Positions 9,216 to 18,752 of a DNA stretch of 64,000 bases are shown here, in pieces (within the stretch, counting starts at the first letter, position 1; the number at the start of each line of letters is the position of its first letter). The stretch spans positions 122,098 through 186,097 of the forward strand of contig NZ_JACTOJ010000010.1 of NCBI RefSeq assembly GCF_032335695.1, written 5' to 3'. The DNA is from JACTOJ01 sp032335695 (GTDB taxonomy: Bacteria; Bacillota; Clostridia; Clostridiales; Clostridiaceae). A program made the position numbers and the translations under genes. The notes beneath the pieces are model-generated. The model worked only from the letters and a program-made list of their open reading frames with translations. It searched no databases and was not told the origin of the DNA.

Positions 9216-10289
9216 ATGGATAAAATTATTTTATATGTAATAGGTATTTTTTTTATAGTAGGTGCAATTGATTATTTATTAGGGAATAAGCTTAATCTTG
9301 GTATAAAATTTGAGGAAGGAATAAAGTCCATGGGTGGACTTGCCATAGGAATGGTTGGAATATATTCCTTAGCTCCAATAATATCAAAATTTTTAATTAA
9401 AATTATATATCCTATCAGTAAAGCTGGAGGCTTCGATCCCTCCATATTCCCAGCTTCTTTTTTTGCTGTAGATATGGGCGGATATAACATGTCTCTTCAA
9501 TTAGCATATTCAAAGCCCATGGCATTATTTTCAGGTATAATAATAGCTTCTACTATGGGGGCTACTTTAAGCTTTTCCATACCTGTGGCTTTAGGTATGA
9601 TTGGAAAAGAGGATGAAATTTATTTTTCCAAGGGAACCATGGTGGGCATAATAAGTATTCCTGTGGGATGTTTTGCAGCAGGGCTTTTATGCAATCTGAA
9701 TTTAAAAACATTGTGTTGGAATCTCATACCAATTTTGATTTTTGATATTATCTTAACATTCTTCCTGCTAAAGCTTACAAGCATAACTGTAAAGATATTC
9801 GGTTATTTTGGAAGACTGATAATTGTACTTAGTATTTTTGGGCTAGCTGCGGAAGGGGTAAACAGCATATTTGGAATAATGATTTTTAAAGGATTAGCAC
9901 CTTTATCTGAATCTGCTGTAATTGTTTTAAGAATAGCATTAGTTTTAGCAGGAGCTTATACCATGCTGGAAGTAATAAATAAAATTTTCAAATATAGGCT
10001 TGAAGTAATGTCAGAAAGGTTTAAAATTAACTCAGTATCTATTTTATGCCTAATAGGGAATTTAGCTAGTAACTTGTTGGTATTTTCAAATTATAAGGAA
10101 ATGAATCCAAAGGGAAAACTTATATGTACAGCCTTTGCCATAAGCGGTGCATTTGTATTTGGGGGACAATTAGGCTTTGTATCCGCTGCTGCACCTAATA
10201 TGATACTGCCTTTTGTTGTTGCCAAGCTATTATCAGGCATTATAAGTATTTTTATGGCTGATGTTTTATATAGATACAATAAAATCTAA
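9216..10289 (+). CDS. eutH: EutH-like ethanolamine permease family protein
   Basis: This 357-aa integral membrane protein has about ten hydrophobic segments. The conserved family stretches are LGIKFEEGIKSMGGLAIGMVG, FDPSIFPASFFAVDMGGY (shortened here), MALFSGIIIASTMGATLSFSIPVALG, and AFVFGGQLGFVSAAAPN. EutH proteins are proposed to carry ethanolamine across the membrane. No other eut gene (ammonia-lyase, microcompartment shell) is in the window, so the substrate is uncertain. The gene lies 13 bp before the aminopeptidase P start and 50 bp after the peptidoglycan hydrolase, so it could serve amino-compound or peptide scavenging instead. The family assignment is firm, the substrate is not. Confidence 0.82.
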   Translation: MDKIILYVIGIFFIVGAIDYLLGNKLNLGIKFEEGIKSMGGLAIGMVGIYSLAPIISKFLIKIIYPISKAGGFDPSIFPASFFAVDMGGYNMSLQLAYSKPMALFSGIIIASTMGATLSFSIPVALGMIGKEDEIYFSKGTMVGIISIPVGCFAAGLLCNLNLKTLCWNLIPILIFDIILTFFLLKLTSITVKIFGYFGRLIIVLSIFGLAAEGVNSIFGIMIFKGLAPLSESAVIVLRIALVLAGAYTMLEVINKIFKYRLEVMSERFKINSVSILCLIGNLASNLLVFSNYKEMNPKGKLICTAFAISGAFVFGGQLGFVSAAAPNMILPFVVAKLLSGIISIFMADVLYRYNKI

Positions 10290-10302
10290 AGGAGGAAAAC
10301 TT

Positions 10303-12081
10303 ATGAAAATAGAAGAAAAACTTTTAAATTTAAGAAAGCTAATGAAAGAAAATGAAATAGATGCTTATATAGTACCAAGTGCTGATTATCATCTTAGTGA
10401 ATATGTAGCAGAATATTTCAAATGCAGACAGTGGATATCAGGCTTTACTGGCTCCGCTGGCACTGTGGTAGTAACAATGACTCATGCTGGACTATGGACT
10501 GATGGTAGATACTACATCCAAGCAGAAAAGCAGCTTAAAGGAACAGAGATAAAGCTTTTTAGAATGGTAGATCCAGGAGTACCGTCGGTTGAAAAGTGGC
10601 TAAGTGACACCCTTGAAAAAGGAAGTGTGGTTGGAATAGATGGAAGAGTAGTTTCATTTAAAAACTTAAGGGGGATGAAAAAACAATTTTCCCTAAAAGA
10701 AATAAATATAAATATCAATATTGATTTAATATCTAAAATATGGGAAGATAGACCTGCCATACCTGAAGAAAAAGTATTTCTTCATGATGACAAGTATGCG
10801 GGTAAAAGCAGGGCAGATAAAATTAATGAAATAAGAAAAGAAATGGATAAGAAAAAAGCAACTCATTACTTAGTGACATCATTAGATGATATAGCTTGGA
10901 CTCTTAATCTGAGAGGAAATGATGTACCATGCAATCCTGTGTTTTTATCAAATCTATTAATAACTTTGACTGAATGTTACTTATTTGTAGATAAGAAAAA
11001 GGTGCAGGAAAACATTGCAGTTGAACTTTTAGAGAGCGGAATTACTATAAAAGACTATGAAGAAACCTTTGCAGTATTAAAGTCACTAACTGAGGATGAA
11101 GCGCTATTATTCGATCCTAGCGCTACTAATGCATACCTTATTGGAGCTATAAATGATTCGGTGAAATTGGTTGAAGAAGACAATATCACTACGGCATTAA
11201 AAAGTATAAAGAATGATACTGAGATTAAGAATTGGGAAGATTGCCAAGTAAGCGATGGTGTTGCTATGGTGAAATTCATAAAGTGGTTAAAGGATTCAGT
11301 AAAAAAAGGAATTGTTACTGAAATCTCAGCATCTGATAAATTAGAAGAATTTAGGGGACAAGGTAATCTATTTGCCGGTATAAGCTTTGATACTATAGCT
11401 GGATATAAGGAACATGCAGCAATGATGCATTATAAGGCTACTGAAGAAAGCGATTATACATTAAAAGCAGAAGGATTCTTTTTAGTGGATTCAGGTGGGC
11501 AGTATTTTAACGGAACTACAGATATAACAAGAACTTTTGTTTTAGGAGATATTTCAGAAGAAGAGAGAAAAGATTTTACATTGGTATTAAAAGCAAATAT
11601 TGCTTTAAGTTCAGTAAAGTTCTTATATGGAGCAACAGGATCAAATTTAGATATCATAGCAAGACAGCCTATTTGGAAATATGGATTGGATTATAAATGC
11701 GGCACAGGTCATGGGGTAGGCTTCTTCTTAAATGTGCATGAGGGACCTCAAAGGTTAAGCCAAGTACCTAACAGCATTAAATTGGAAAAGGGAATGATAT
11801 TAACTAATGAACCGGGAATATACAAAGAAGGTAAGCATGGTATAAGAACGGAGAATATGATGGTAGTTGCAGAAGACGAAAAAACCGAATTTGGTCAGTT
11901 TATGAGATTTGATATCATTACATATTGTCCAATAGATTTGGAGGGAATCGATCCAGAGATGCTTGCAGAGGAAGAAAAAAAGTGGCTTAATGATTATCAT
12001 AAGACAGTGTATAAAAAGCTTTATCCATTCTTAAACCAAGAAGAAAAACAATGGCTTAAGTACAATACTAGAGAAATATAA
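10303..12081 (+). CDS. pepP: Xaa-Pro aminopeptidase (M24B family)
   Basis: This 592-aa aminopeptidase P-type enzyme removes N-terminal residues preceding proline. It has the three-domain layout of large eukaryote-like APP1 enzymes: two creatinase-like N-terminal domains (about 1-300) and a pita-bread catalytic domain. The dimetal ligands are visible: DSGGQYFNGTTDITRTF (two Asp), GHGVGFFLNVHEGPQ (His), LTNEPGIYKEG (Glu) and HGIRTENMMVV (Glu). ATG 10303 is preceded by AAAGGAGGAAAAC; an in-frame ATG 42 nt earlier lies inside the EutH gene and has no ribosome binding site. It is co-transcribed with eutH (13 bp apart). Probably cytoplasmic, as no signal peptide is seen. Confidence 0.93.
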   Translation: MKIEEKLLNLRKLMKENEIDAYIVPSADYHLSEYVAEYFKCRQWISGFTGSAGTVVVTMTHAGLWTDGRYYIQAEKQLKGTEIKLFRMVDPGVPSVEKWLSDTLEKGSVVGIDGRVVSFKNLRGMKKQFSLKEINININIDLISKIWEDRPAIPEEKVFLHDDKYAGKSRADKINEIRKEMDKKKATHYLVTSLDDIAWTLNLRGNDVPCNPVFLSNLLITLTECYLFVDKKKVQENIAVELLESGITIKDYEETFAVLKSLTEDEALLFDPSATNAYLIGAINDSVKLVEEDNITTALKSIKNDTEIKNWEDCQVSDGVAMVKFIKWLKDSVKKGIVTEISASDKLEEFRGQGNLFAGISFDTIAGYKEHAAMMHYKATEESDYTLKAEGFFLVDSGGQYFNGTTDITRTFVLGDISEEERKDFTLVLKANIALSSVKFLYGATGSNLDIIARQPIWKYGLDYKCGTGHGVGFFLNVHEGPQRLSQVPNSIKLEKGMILTNEPGIYKEGKHGIRTENMMVVAEDEKTEFGQFMRFDIITYCPIDLEGIDPEMLAEEEKKWLNDYHKTVYKKLYPFLNQEEKQWLKYNTREI

Positions 12082-12095
12082 GATATTTAGAGAAT

Positions 12096-12136
12096 AAAAA
12101 AGCGATGTGAAATAAAAATCACATCGCTTTTTATTA
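12096..12136. terminator. bidirectional terminator between aminopeptidase P and fba
   Basis: AAAAAAGCGATGTGA pairs with TCACATCGCTTTTT around an 8-nt loop. The A-run on one side and T-run on the other let it stop transcription of both convergent genes. Confidence 0.9.
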
Positions 12137-12140
12137 AATA

Positions 12141-13004
12141 TTAAGCTTTGTTAACTGAACCAAATAGTTCTATTTTTTCTTTAACTGTAGCTTTTATTGC
12201 TTCAAAGCCAGGAGCCAAAAGCTTACGAGGATCAAAGCCTTTTCCAGACTGATCTTTTCCAGCTTCGATGTACTTACGTGTAGCTTCAGCAAAGGATAAC
12301 TGACATTCAGTATTTACATTTATTTTAGCAACTCCTAGAGAGATAGCTTCTTTAATCATATTTGCAGGTATTCCAGTACCGCCATGTAGAACTAAAGGCA
12401 TGTCTCCAGTAAGCTTCTTTATTTCAGCTAAAGCACCGAAATCTAAGCCTTTCCAGTTTGCTGGATATTTACCATGAATATTGCCTATACCGGCAGCTAA
12501 CATAGTAACACCTAAATCAGCTATTTGCTTGCATTCTTTAGGATCGGCGATTTCGCCGGCACCTATAACTCCGTCTTCTTCTCCTCCGATAGAACCAACT
12601 TCAGCCTCTAAAGAAAGATTTTTTTCATTAGCTACCTTAACTAATTCCTTAGTCTTTTCTATATTTTCAGCTATTGGATAATGTGATCCATCGAACATTA
12701 TTGATGAGAATCCAGCTTCAATAGCCTTATAAGCTCCTTCATAGCTGCCGTGATCTAAGTGTAAAGCAACAGGAACAGTAATATTTAATTCTCCAATCAT
12801 TGCTTTTACCATAGCGGTAACAGTTTTGTAGCCACACATATATTTACCTGCACCTTCAGATACACCAAGAATAACAGGTGAATTATTTTCTTGTGCAGTA
12901 AGTAAAATAGCTTTAGTCCACTCTAAGTTGTTTATGTTGAATTGACCAACAGCATATTTTCCATCTCTTGCTTTGTTTAACATTTCTTTTGCGGAAACTA
13001 ACAT
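12141..13004 (-). CDS. fba: Class II fructose-bisphosphate aldolase
   Basis: This 287-aa zinc-dependent aldolase interconverts fructose 1,6-bisphosphate with glyceraldehyde 3-phosphate and dihydroxyacetone phosphate in glycolysis. Motifs are ALHLDHGSYEGAYKA (catalytic Asp, Zn His), EAEVGSIGGEEDG, GNIHGKYP (Zn His) and VLHGGTGIP (Zn His). The phosphate-binding GVAKINVNTECQLSF follows. The start is ATG with GGAGG upstream (the minus-strand sequence before 13004 reads AATGGAGGTTC). It is a single gene, convergent with pepP and divergent from the YhgE pair. Its promoter region holds an inverted repeat (see 13058-13112). It could also act on tagatose 1,6-bisphosphate, but full glycolytic use is most likely. 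Confidence 0.95.
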   Translation of the reverse strand: MLVSAKEMLNKARDGKYAVGQFNINNLEWTKAILLTAQENNSPVILGVSEGAGKYMCGYKTVTAMVKAMIGELNITVPVALHLDHGSYEGAYKAIEAGFSSIMFDGSHYPIAENIEKTKELVKVANEKNLSLEAEVGSIGGEEDGVIGAGEIADPKECKQIADLGVTMLAAGIGNIHGKYPANWKGLDFGALAEIKKLTGDMPLVLHGGTGIPANMIKEAISLGVAKINVNTECQLSFAEATRKYIEAGKDQSGKGFDPRKLLAPGFEAIKATVKEKIELFGSVNKA

Positions 13005-13057
13005 ATATGAACCTCCATTACTATAAATTTAATTTTATGAAAAGAAACACATAATAG

Positions 13058-13112
13058 TATTCTCTCACAAATAATTTGGAAAATGCAATTATTATATAAA
13101 ACAGAGAGAATA
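13058..13112 (-). promoter_or_regulatory. fba promoter region with flanking inverted repeat
   Basis: On the minus strand a TATAAT -10 box lies at 13096-13091. A perfect 9-bp inverted repeat, TATTCTCTC (13058-13066) and GAGAGAATA (13104-13112), flanks it: one arm just upstream of the -10, the other in the expected early transcript. The -35 is poor. This could be an operator for a glycolytic regulator. The rest of the 13005-13437 gap is AT-rich with no gene I can support. Confidence 0.4.
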
Positions 13113-13437
13113 TTTATTTCTTGTTTTTCTCTTCAAGCCATATTATAATCCAAAATTGTTAAAAAGAAAACACAAATTTTATATATACTTTGTAACAGTT
13201 AGTAATAACAGAAAAAAACTCCAATAATTTAGGCGAAAAATAAAAGGTTTACAATGTAAAAATTAATCAGTTTTTTATTGGCTATGATGATTTTTGTGGT
13301 AAAATTTTATATAATAATTATGTTTAGAGATATAATAATAAGTACTTGCTAACTAGAAATTAGGGTTTCTTTACCGAGAGTCTATGTTAATTTGCATATG
13401 AATATTATTTCTTGTATAGTAAATTTGAGGTGAATTA

Positions 13438-15600
13438 ATGAAAGAATTATTAAAAGTAGTAAAAAGAGATTTGAGAAGCATAAGAAAGAATCCCATCGCA
13501 CTCATAATAATAGCAGGTCTCAGTATTTTGCCTTCGTTATACGCCTGGATAAATATATTAGCTTGTTGGGACCCTTATAAAAATACAGGCACTATACCTG
13601 TGGCAGTAGTAAACAATGATAAGGGAACAGAGGTAATGGGAAAAAAATTAAATGCAGGAGAAAATGTTGAGGAAGCTCTTAAAAATAATAAAGCTATCGG
13701 ATGGAAATTTGTAAATTCCAAAGATGCCGATATGGGAGTAGTAGACGGAACTTATTATGCAATGATAGAAATCCCAGAGGATTTTTCTCAAAATTTAACT
13801 AGTTTTATAACAAATAAAACTACAAAACCAGAAGTTGTATATAAGGTAGACACAAAAGCTAATCCTGTAGCAGGAAAAATAACTAATTCAGCTCAAGGAA
13901 GCATTGTAAATACCATTACGACTAACTTTGTTGAAACTGTAGATAAGACGCTTATATCCTCTGTGAATGGATATAAAGATCAGATTGAAGGAAATAAAGA
14001 TAAAATAATTGATCTCAAGCATGGAATTGTAAAATTGAATGACAATATGAATACTATAATGCAGTCGCTTCAATTGGTGGGGGATAAGGCAGATAATTTA
14101 AAGGACTTCCTTAAAGTGGTACAATCAGCCTTACCGGAGATAAGCAATACATTTTCTGAAATGCAAAAGGATAGTGAGGATACAAAAGGTTTAATAAATG
14201 ATACTAGAGATGGAATAAATAAGTCTTATGATAATGTTCAGTATAATTTGAATCAATCACTAGCTACTAATGAAGCTATAATAAAGGATTTAAAAACATT
14301 GCAATCAAGCACCACAGATACTCTTAACTCTGAAACTAACGACACGGTATCGAGAATTTATACTGAGATTGATTTTATAAATAGCGCTATAGATTCTGAT
14401 ATTAATTTTCTAGAAACTATTAATCAAACTCAATCAGATCAAAATATCGCTAATATGATAGTTTCTTTAAAGCAAGTGCAGCAGGATCTTGAAAACGAAA
14501 AGACTAATATTGATAAAATACAGCAGAGTATAATAAAATCTAATTATGCAAACAAAGATACTGTGAATACTGCATTGGATTTTGCTAGTACAATCGATAA
14601 GCAAATTAACGATTCTATAAATCAATATATTAATACTACAAGAGGGCCACTTAATTCTATAGCAAATAATCTTATTAATTCTATAAGTGATTCTGAAACC
14701 ATGATATCTGAGGCGCAGGCACTTACAGGACAAATAAATAACATGATAAATACAACCACCACTGGCGCAGATCTTGCTTCAGATTTGTCTAAAAAACTTT
14801 ATCAGGATCTTTCAGCTTATAAGGATATTATAAGCAAATTAAGTGATAAACTGCAAAGTGTTAATGATGAAGATGTGACTAAAATTATAAGCATAATTCA
14901 AAATAAACCTGAATTTATGGCAGATTTTTTAACTAATCCCTTTAACCTTAAAACAGTGGATGTGTACAGCATACCAAACTATGGTTCATCTATGACTCCA
15001 ATTTATTCTAACTTAGCCTTGTGGGTTGGCGCATTGCTTCTTACATCATTATTAAAGACTAAGGTTACTGAAGATTTTGAGGGAAGTGAAAAGCTTACTA
15101 TAAGACAAAAACATTTTGGTAAAATGCTTACTTTCGTATTTATTGGTATAATCCAAGGGCTGATTGTATCTCTAGGCGATAAATTTCTCTTAGGAGTATA
15201 TACAGTCAATGCGCCTCTTATGATAATGTTTGCCGTAATGTGTTCTATCACTTATACAATAATAGTATATACTTTGGTTTCGGTTTTCGGTAATTTAGGA
15301 AAGGCGTTTTCTATAGTATTTTTAATATTGCAGATTCCAAGTTCTGGAGGAACATATCCAATACAAGTTGATCCTTGGATTTTTAGATTAATACAGCCAT
15401 TGTGCCCTTTTACTTATGGAGTTGGCGGCTTTAGAGAAGCTATTGCAGGACCTCTTGCTAGCGGAGTGACCTTAGATATAGTATCACTAATTTTATTTTC
15501 AGCAATATATATATTGCTTGGATATTTTCTCAAAGGAAAGCTTCATAAGGCTATAGATTCTTTTGAATCTAAATTTAAGAAATCAGGAATTGCTGAATAA
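13438..15600 (+). CDS. yhgE: YhgE/Pip family membrane protein (first copy)
   Basis: This 720-aa protein is of the YhgE/phage-infection-protein family. One N-terminal membrane segment lies at residues about 20-40 (ALIIIAGLSILPSLYAWINI), followed by the conserved ACWDPYKNTG and the family domain. A long extracellular, Asn/Asp-rich helical region (about 180-500) comes next, then five or six C-terminal membrane helices of ABC-2 permease type, ending at QPLCPFTYGVGGFREAIAGP. Family members include the phage receptor Pip of lactococci, and relatives of EsaA in type VII secretion. The start has GAGGTGAATTA upstream. It is 35 bp from a paralogue of nearly equal length. Its function in clostridia is not established. 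Confidence 0.85.
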   Translation: MKELLKVVKRDLRSIRKNPIALIIIAGLSILPSLYAWINILACWDPYKNTGTIPVAVVNNDKGTEVMGKKLNAGENVEEALKNNKAIGWKFVNSKDADMGVVDGTYYAMIEIPEDFSQNLTSFITNKTTKPEVVYKVDTKANPVAGKITNSAQGSIVNTITTNFVETVDKTLISSVNGYKDQIEGNKDKIIDLKHGIVKLNDNMNTIMQSLQLVGDKADNLKDFLKVVQSALPEISNTFSEMQKDSEDTKGLINDTRDGINKSYDNVQYNLNQSLATNEAIIKDLKTLQSSTTDTLNSETNDTVSRIYTEIDFINSAIDSDINFLETINQTQSDQNIANMIVSLKQVQQDLENEKTNIDKIQQSIIKSNYANKDTVNTALDFASTIDKQINDSINQYINTTRGPLNSIANNLINSISDSETMISEAQALTGQINNMINTTTTGADLASDLSKKLYQDLSAYKDIISKLSDKLQSVNDEDVTKIISIIQNKPEFMADFLTNPFNLKTVDVYSIPNYGSSMTPIYSNLALWVGALLLTSLLKTKVTEDFEGSEKLTIRQKHFGKMLTFVFIGIIQGLIVSLGDKFLLGVYTVNAPLMIMFAVMCSITYTIIVYTLVSVFGNLGKAFSIVFLILQIPSSGGTYPIQVDPWIFRLIQPLCPFTYGVGGFREAIAGPLASGVTLDIVSLILFSAIYILLGYFLKGKLHKAIDSFESKFKKSGIAE

Positions 15601-15635
15601 TATTTAACTTTGCGTAATTTAAGGAAGGAAGTCCT

Positions 15636-17795
15636 ATGAAAAAAATATTTAAAGTATATTTTAGAGATTTAAAAAGAATAAAGAGAAATCATGCTGCTCT
15701 AGCTATAGTGATTGGACTAAGTTTTATACCTTCTCTGTATGCTTGGATTAATATAAAAGCATGCTGGGATCCTTATGCTAATACTGGAAATTTACCAGTA
15801 GCCATAGTTAATAAGGATAATGGAGCAGTTGTCAATGGAAACAGCATAAATGTAGGAAATAGCATAGTAGATTCCTTAAAAAAGAATAAGGCTATAGGAT
15901 GGCAGTTTGTAGATGAGTGGAATGGGGATTATGGATTAAATGGCGGAAAATACTACGCACTTATAGAAATACCAGAAAATTTTTCTGAAGGCGTTGCTAC
16001 CTTAACTACTGCTAACCCACAAAAACCTAACATAATATATAAATCTAATCAAAAGGCTAATGCTATTGCTGCTAAAATAACTGATGCAGCTAAGGATAAA
16101 CTCACGAGACAGATTAATCAGACCTTTGTAGAAACAGTAAATAAAGAGGCTATTGACTCTATGAATAAAATACAAAATGAATTGGGTATAACTAAAGAAA
16201 AGATTTCAGGACTAAAGGATATTTTAAATTCTACAAATAGTGATTTAAGTAAAATTAAAGATAATATTAACAGTGCCAGCAATGATTCTAAAAGTCTTCA
16301 AGATTATTTAAATAATGTAAAGAAGAATCTGCCTAAAATTACAGATGAGATAAATAGCCTTCAAGCCGTGACAAAAAGCAATGAAGATCTCATAAATGCT
16401 ACTAATGAAACACTTACAGGTGCTTTAAATAATACAAAAACTGATTTAATTCAGCTTCAGGTTTTAAATGAAAAAGTAGGGGATTCTATAAATAAAACAA
16501 AGGGTGTAGTAAATTCTACTCAATCCAAAGCAGATGTAGATAAAAATATCGATGATGCGGTTAACTTATTGGATTCTACCAATGGGTTAATAGATACTCT
16601 AATACAGTATATTTCTAATATGAATAATTTAGTCAATAATGATTCTATGAATATAGCTATAAATTATTTAAAGTCATTGCAGTCAACTATAACTCAGGAA
16701 AAAAATATGCTTCTTCAGATAAAGACTGCAAATGATAATGGTACAACCAAAGATAATATTAATCAGTTATTATCCCAGGCTTTAGACTTAAATAATCAAA
16801 TCAGCATAAAAGAGACCCAAATAGTAAATAATTTTTACTCAAACGCAATTCAGGCAATACAGAGCACTTCTAAATTGCTGCTTAGCGGTACAGATAAAGC
16901 TGATAAAATATTGCAGAATTTAAAAATAATAGTACCTCAATTAAATGCTTTGGCGGATGTTGGCATTAGTAGCAATGATATAACTATAAGACAAAATGAT
17001 ATGCTAGTTCAAAAAATTGATGATTTTAAACAGCTAATAGATAGTTTGAATAAGGAAACAGAAGCATTAAATGATAAAAATCTTCAAGACATAGTAGATT
17101 TGGTAAAAGGTAATCCAGATAATGTAGCCTCATTTTTATCATCACCTATAAATGTTCAAGAAGAGGATGTGTATGGAGTAGGAACTTTTGGGGTAGGACT
17201 TACACCTTTCTATACCGTGCTGGCTATATGGGTAGGAGCTCTCCTGTGCTCATCCTTGTTAACTACAGAATGTGATGAATTTGAAGATGGAGAATTAATA
17301 GGAGTGTTCCATGGACATTTTGGAAAGATGCTTACTTTTATGTCCATATCATTAATTCAAGGACTTATAATTACATTAGGTGATATATATATACTGGGAG
17401 TTAAACCAGTGGATATGAGGTTAATGATAATAATGTCTCTTTTAACTTCATTTACTTTTACTATAATAATATTTACCTTAGTAGCATTATTAGGCAATGT
17501 GGGGAAAGCTGTAGCAGTAGTAATGATGGTTTTCCAAATAGCAGGATCTGGAGGAATATACCCAATAGAAACCAATCCTAAAATATTTCAGTTTTTAGAG
17601 CCACTATGGCCCTTTAAGTACGCTATAAATGGATATAGAGAAGCTATAGCTGGTCCAATTTGGTCTAATGTATATTTTAATGTAAAAGTACTTTTGTGCT
17701 TCTGCGGCTTTTTCTTATTACTGACTATATTAAAATATAAAATTCATCATTTAACTGAATGGATGGAGCATAAATTTAAGGAAGCTGGTGTATAA
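15636..17795 (+). CDS. yhgE: YhgE/Pip family membrane protein (second copy)
   Basis: This 719-aa paralogue of the preceding gene has the same architecture. The N-terminal helix ends in FIPSLYAWINIKACWDPYANTG, a long coiled extracellular segment follows (about 180-490, rich in Asn, Lys, Asp), and the C-terminus has an ABC-2-like membrane domain ending in PLWPFKYAINGYREAIAGP. Equivalent blocks align end to end with copy one, so this is a tandem duplication that has diverged. AAGGAAGGAAG lies before the ATG. The stop codon is directly followed by the start of the PPDK regulator. The two proteins may form a heteromeric complex; that is inference from the tandem arrangement. Confidence 0.85.
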   Translation: MKKIFKVYFRDLKRIKRNHAALAIVIGLSFIPSLYAWINIKACWDPYANTGNLPVAIVNKDNGAVVNGNSINVGNSIVDSLKKNKAIGWQFVDEWNGDYGLNGGKYYALIEIPENFSEGVATLTTANPQKPNIIYKSNQKANAIAAKITDAAKDKLTRQINQTFVETVNKEAIDSMNKIQNELGITKEKISGLKDILNSTNSDLSKIKDNINSASNDSKSLQDYLNNVKKNLPKITDEINSLQAVTKSNEDLINATNETLTGALNNTKTDLIQLQVLNEKVGDSINKTKGVVNSTQSKADVDKNIDDAVNLLDSTNGLIDTLIQYISNMNNLVNNDSMNIAINYLKSLQSTITQEKNMLLQIKTANDNGTTKDNINQLLSQALDLNNQISIKETQIVNNFYSNAIQAIQSTSKLLLSGTDKADKILQNLKIIVPQLNALADVGISSNDITIRQNDMLVQKIDDFKQLIDSLNKETEALNDKNLQDIVDLVKGNPDNVASFLSSPINVQEEDVYGVGTFGVGLTPFYTVLAIWVGALLCSSLLTTECDEFEDGELIGVFHGHFGKMLTFMSISLIQGLIITLGDIYILGVKPVDMRLMIIMSLLTSFTFTIIIFTLVALLGNVGKAVAVVMMVFQIAGSGGIYPIETNPKIFQFLEPLWPFKYAINGYREAIAGPIWSNVYFNVKVLLCFCGFFLLLTILKYKIHHLTEWMEHKFKEAGV

Positions 17796-17796
17796 A

Positions 17797-18597
17797 ATGC
17801 TTACTATATTTGCAGTTTCTGATTCTATAGGAGAAACAGCTCAGCAGGTTGCTATGGCTGTATCCAGTCAATTTGAAGATCAGGTAGAAGTAAAGAGAGT
17901 GCCATATATGAAATCCTTAGAAGATGTAGAGGAGTTTATGAAATCACTTCAAGATTGTGGTAAGTGCATGGTAGTCTCAACCATAATTACTGTTAATGTA
18001 AGGGAATTTTTAACTGAGCGATGCATAGAAAATAATATTAATATAGTTAATGTGCTTGGACCAATAATAAATGTTGCATCCAACATGTTAAAATTTCAAC
18101 CTAAATATAATCCTGGAGCGGTAAGGCAGCTAGATGAAATGTATTATAAGAGAATTGAGGCAATGGAATTTGCCATGCAGTATGATGATTCTAAGGATTA
18201 TAGAGGTTTAAAAAATGCTGATGTAGTTCTCATAGGGCTTTCTAGAACATCAAAAACTCCATTATGTATGTATCTTGCAAACAAAGGTATTAAAGCAATT
18301 AATTTACCGCTTATTCCAGAGGTAGGAGTACCTGATGAGTTGTTTAACATAGAAAGAAGAAAGATAATTGGACTTACAATAGATCCTATAAGGCTCATCG
18401 AAATTAGGAAGAAAAGAATGGATAAATTCAATAAAATATCTTCAACCATAGAATATGCTAGCGATTCTAGAATATTAGAAGAAATGGATTTTTCTGATAA
18501 GGTAATGAAGAAATTAGGATGTAAGGCTATAGATGTGACGCAAAGAGCCATAGAGGATACCGCACATATCATAATGAATGAAATATCAAGTTTATAA
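17797..18597 (+). CDS. ppsR: Pyruvate,phosphate dikinase regulatory protein (PDRP)
   Basis: This 266-aa bifunctional Ser/Thr kinase and pyrophosphorylase of the DUF299 family inactivates PPDK by ADP-dependent phosphorylation and reactivates it by phosphate-dependent dephosphorylation. It opens with the conserved FAVSDSIGETAQQVA and has the P-loop GLSRTSKTP around residue 148, followed by LANKGIKAINLPLIPEV and GLTIDP. ATG 17797 begins one base after the stop of the upstream YhgE gene; GTG 17788 is an in-frame alternative that would overlap it. Co-transcription with the YhgE pair looks certain. No PPDK gene is in this window. Confidence 0.92.
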   Translation: MLTIFAVSDSIGETAQQVAMAVSSQFEDQVEVKRVPYMKSLEDVEEFMKSLQDCGKCMVVSTIITVNVREFLTERCIENNINIVNVLGPIINVASNMLKFQPKYNPGAVRQLDEMYYKRIEAMEFAMQYDDSKDYRGLKNADVVLIGLSRTSKTPLCMYLANKGIKAINLPLIPEVGVPDELFNIERRKIIGLTIDPIRLIEIRKKRMDKFNKISSTIEYASDSRILEEMDFSDKVMKKLGCKAIDVTQRAIEDTAHIIMNEISSL

Positions 18598-18611
18598 GAT
18601 TAGAAATCAGT

Positions 18612-18650
18612 AAGAAGGAGAATAATGCACATTCTTCTTCTTTTTTTTAT
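18612..18650 (+). terminator. terminator after ppsR
   Basis: AGAAGGAGAAT pairs with ATTCTTCTTCT, 7-nt loop, followed by eight T residues. It ends the YhgE-YhgE-PDRP operon. Confidence 0.85.
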
Positions 18651-18752
18651 TTGCTATGTTTTGGCTAGTTTTGATTTTTGCAATGATTTAAAATATGGGA
18701 TTTATTTAAAAGTTGAATGTAATACAGTGTTAACGAACTTGTTAAAAATTTG

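Noticed and set aside
18198..18572. 124-codon antisense frame opposite ppsR
   Set aside because: Shadow frame of the conserved PDRP gene with no start signal.
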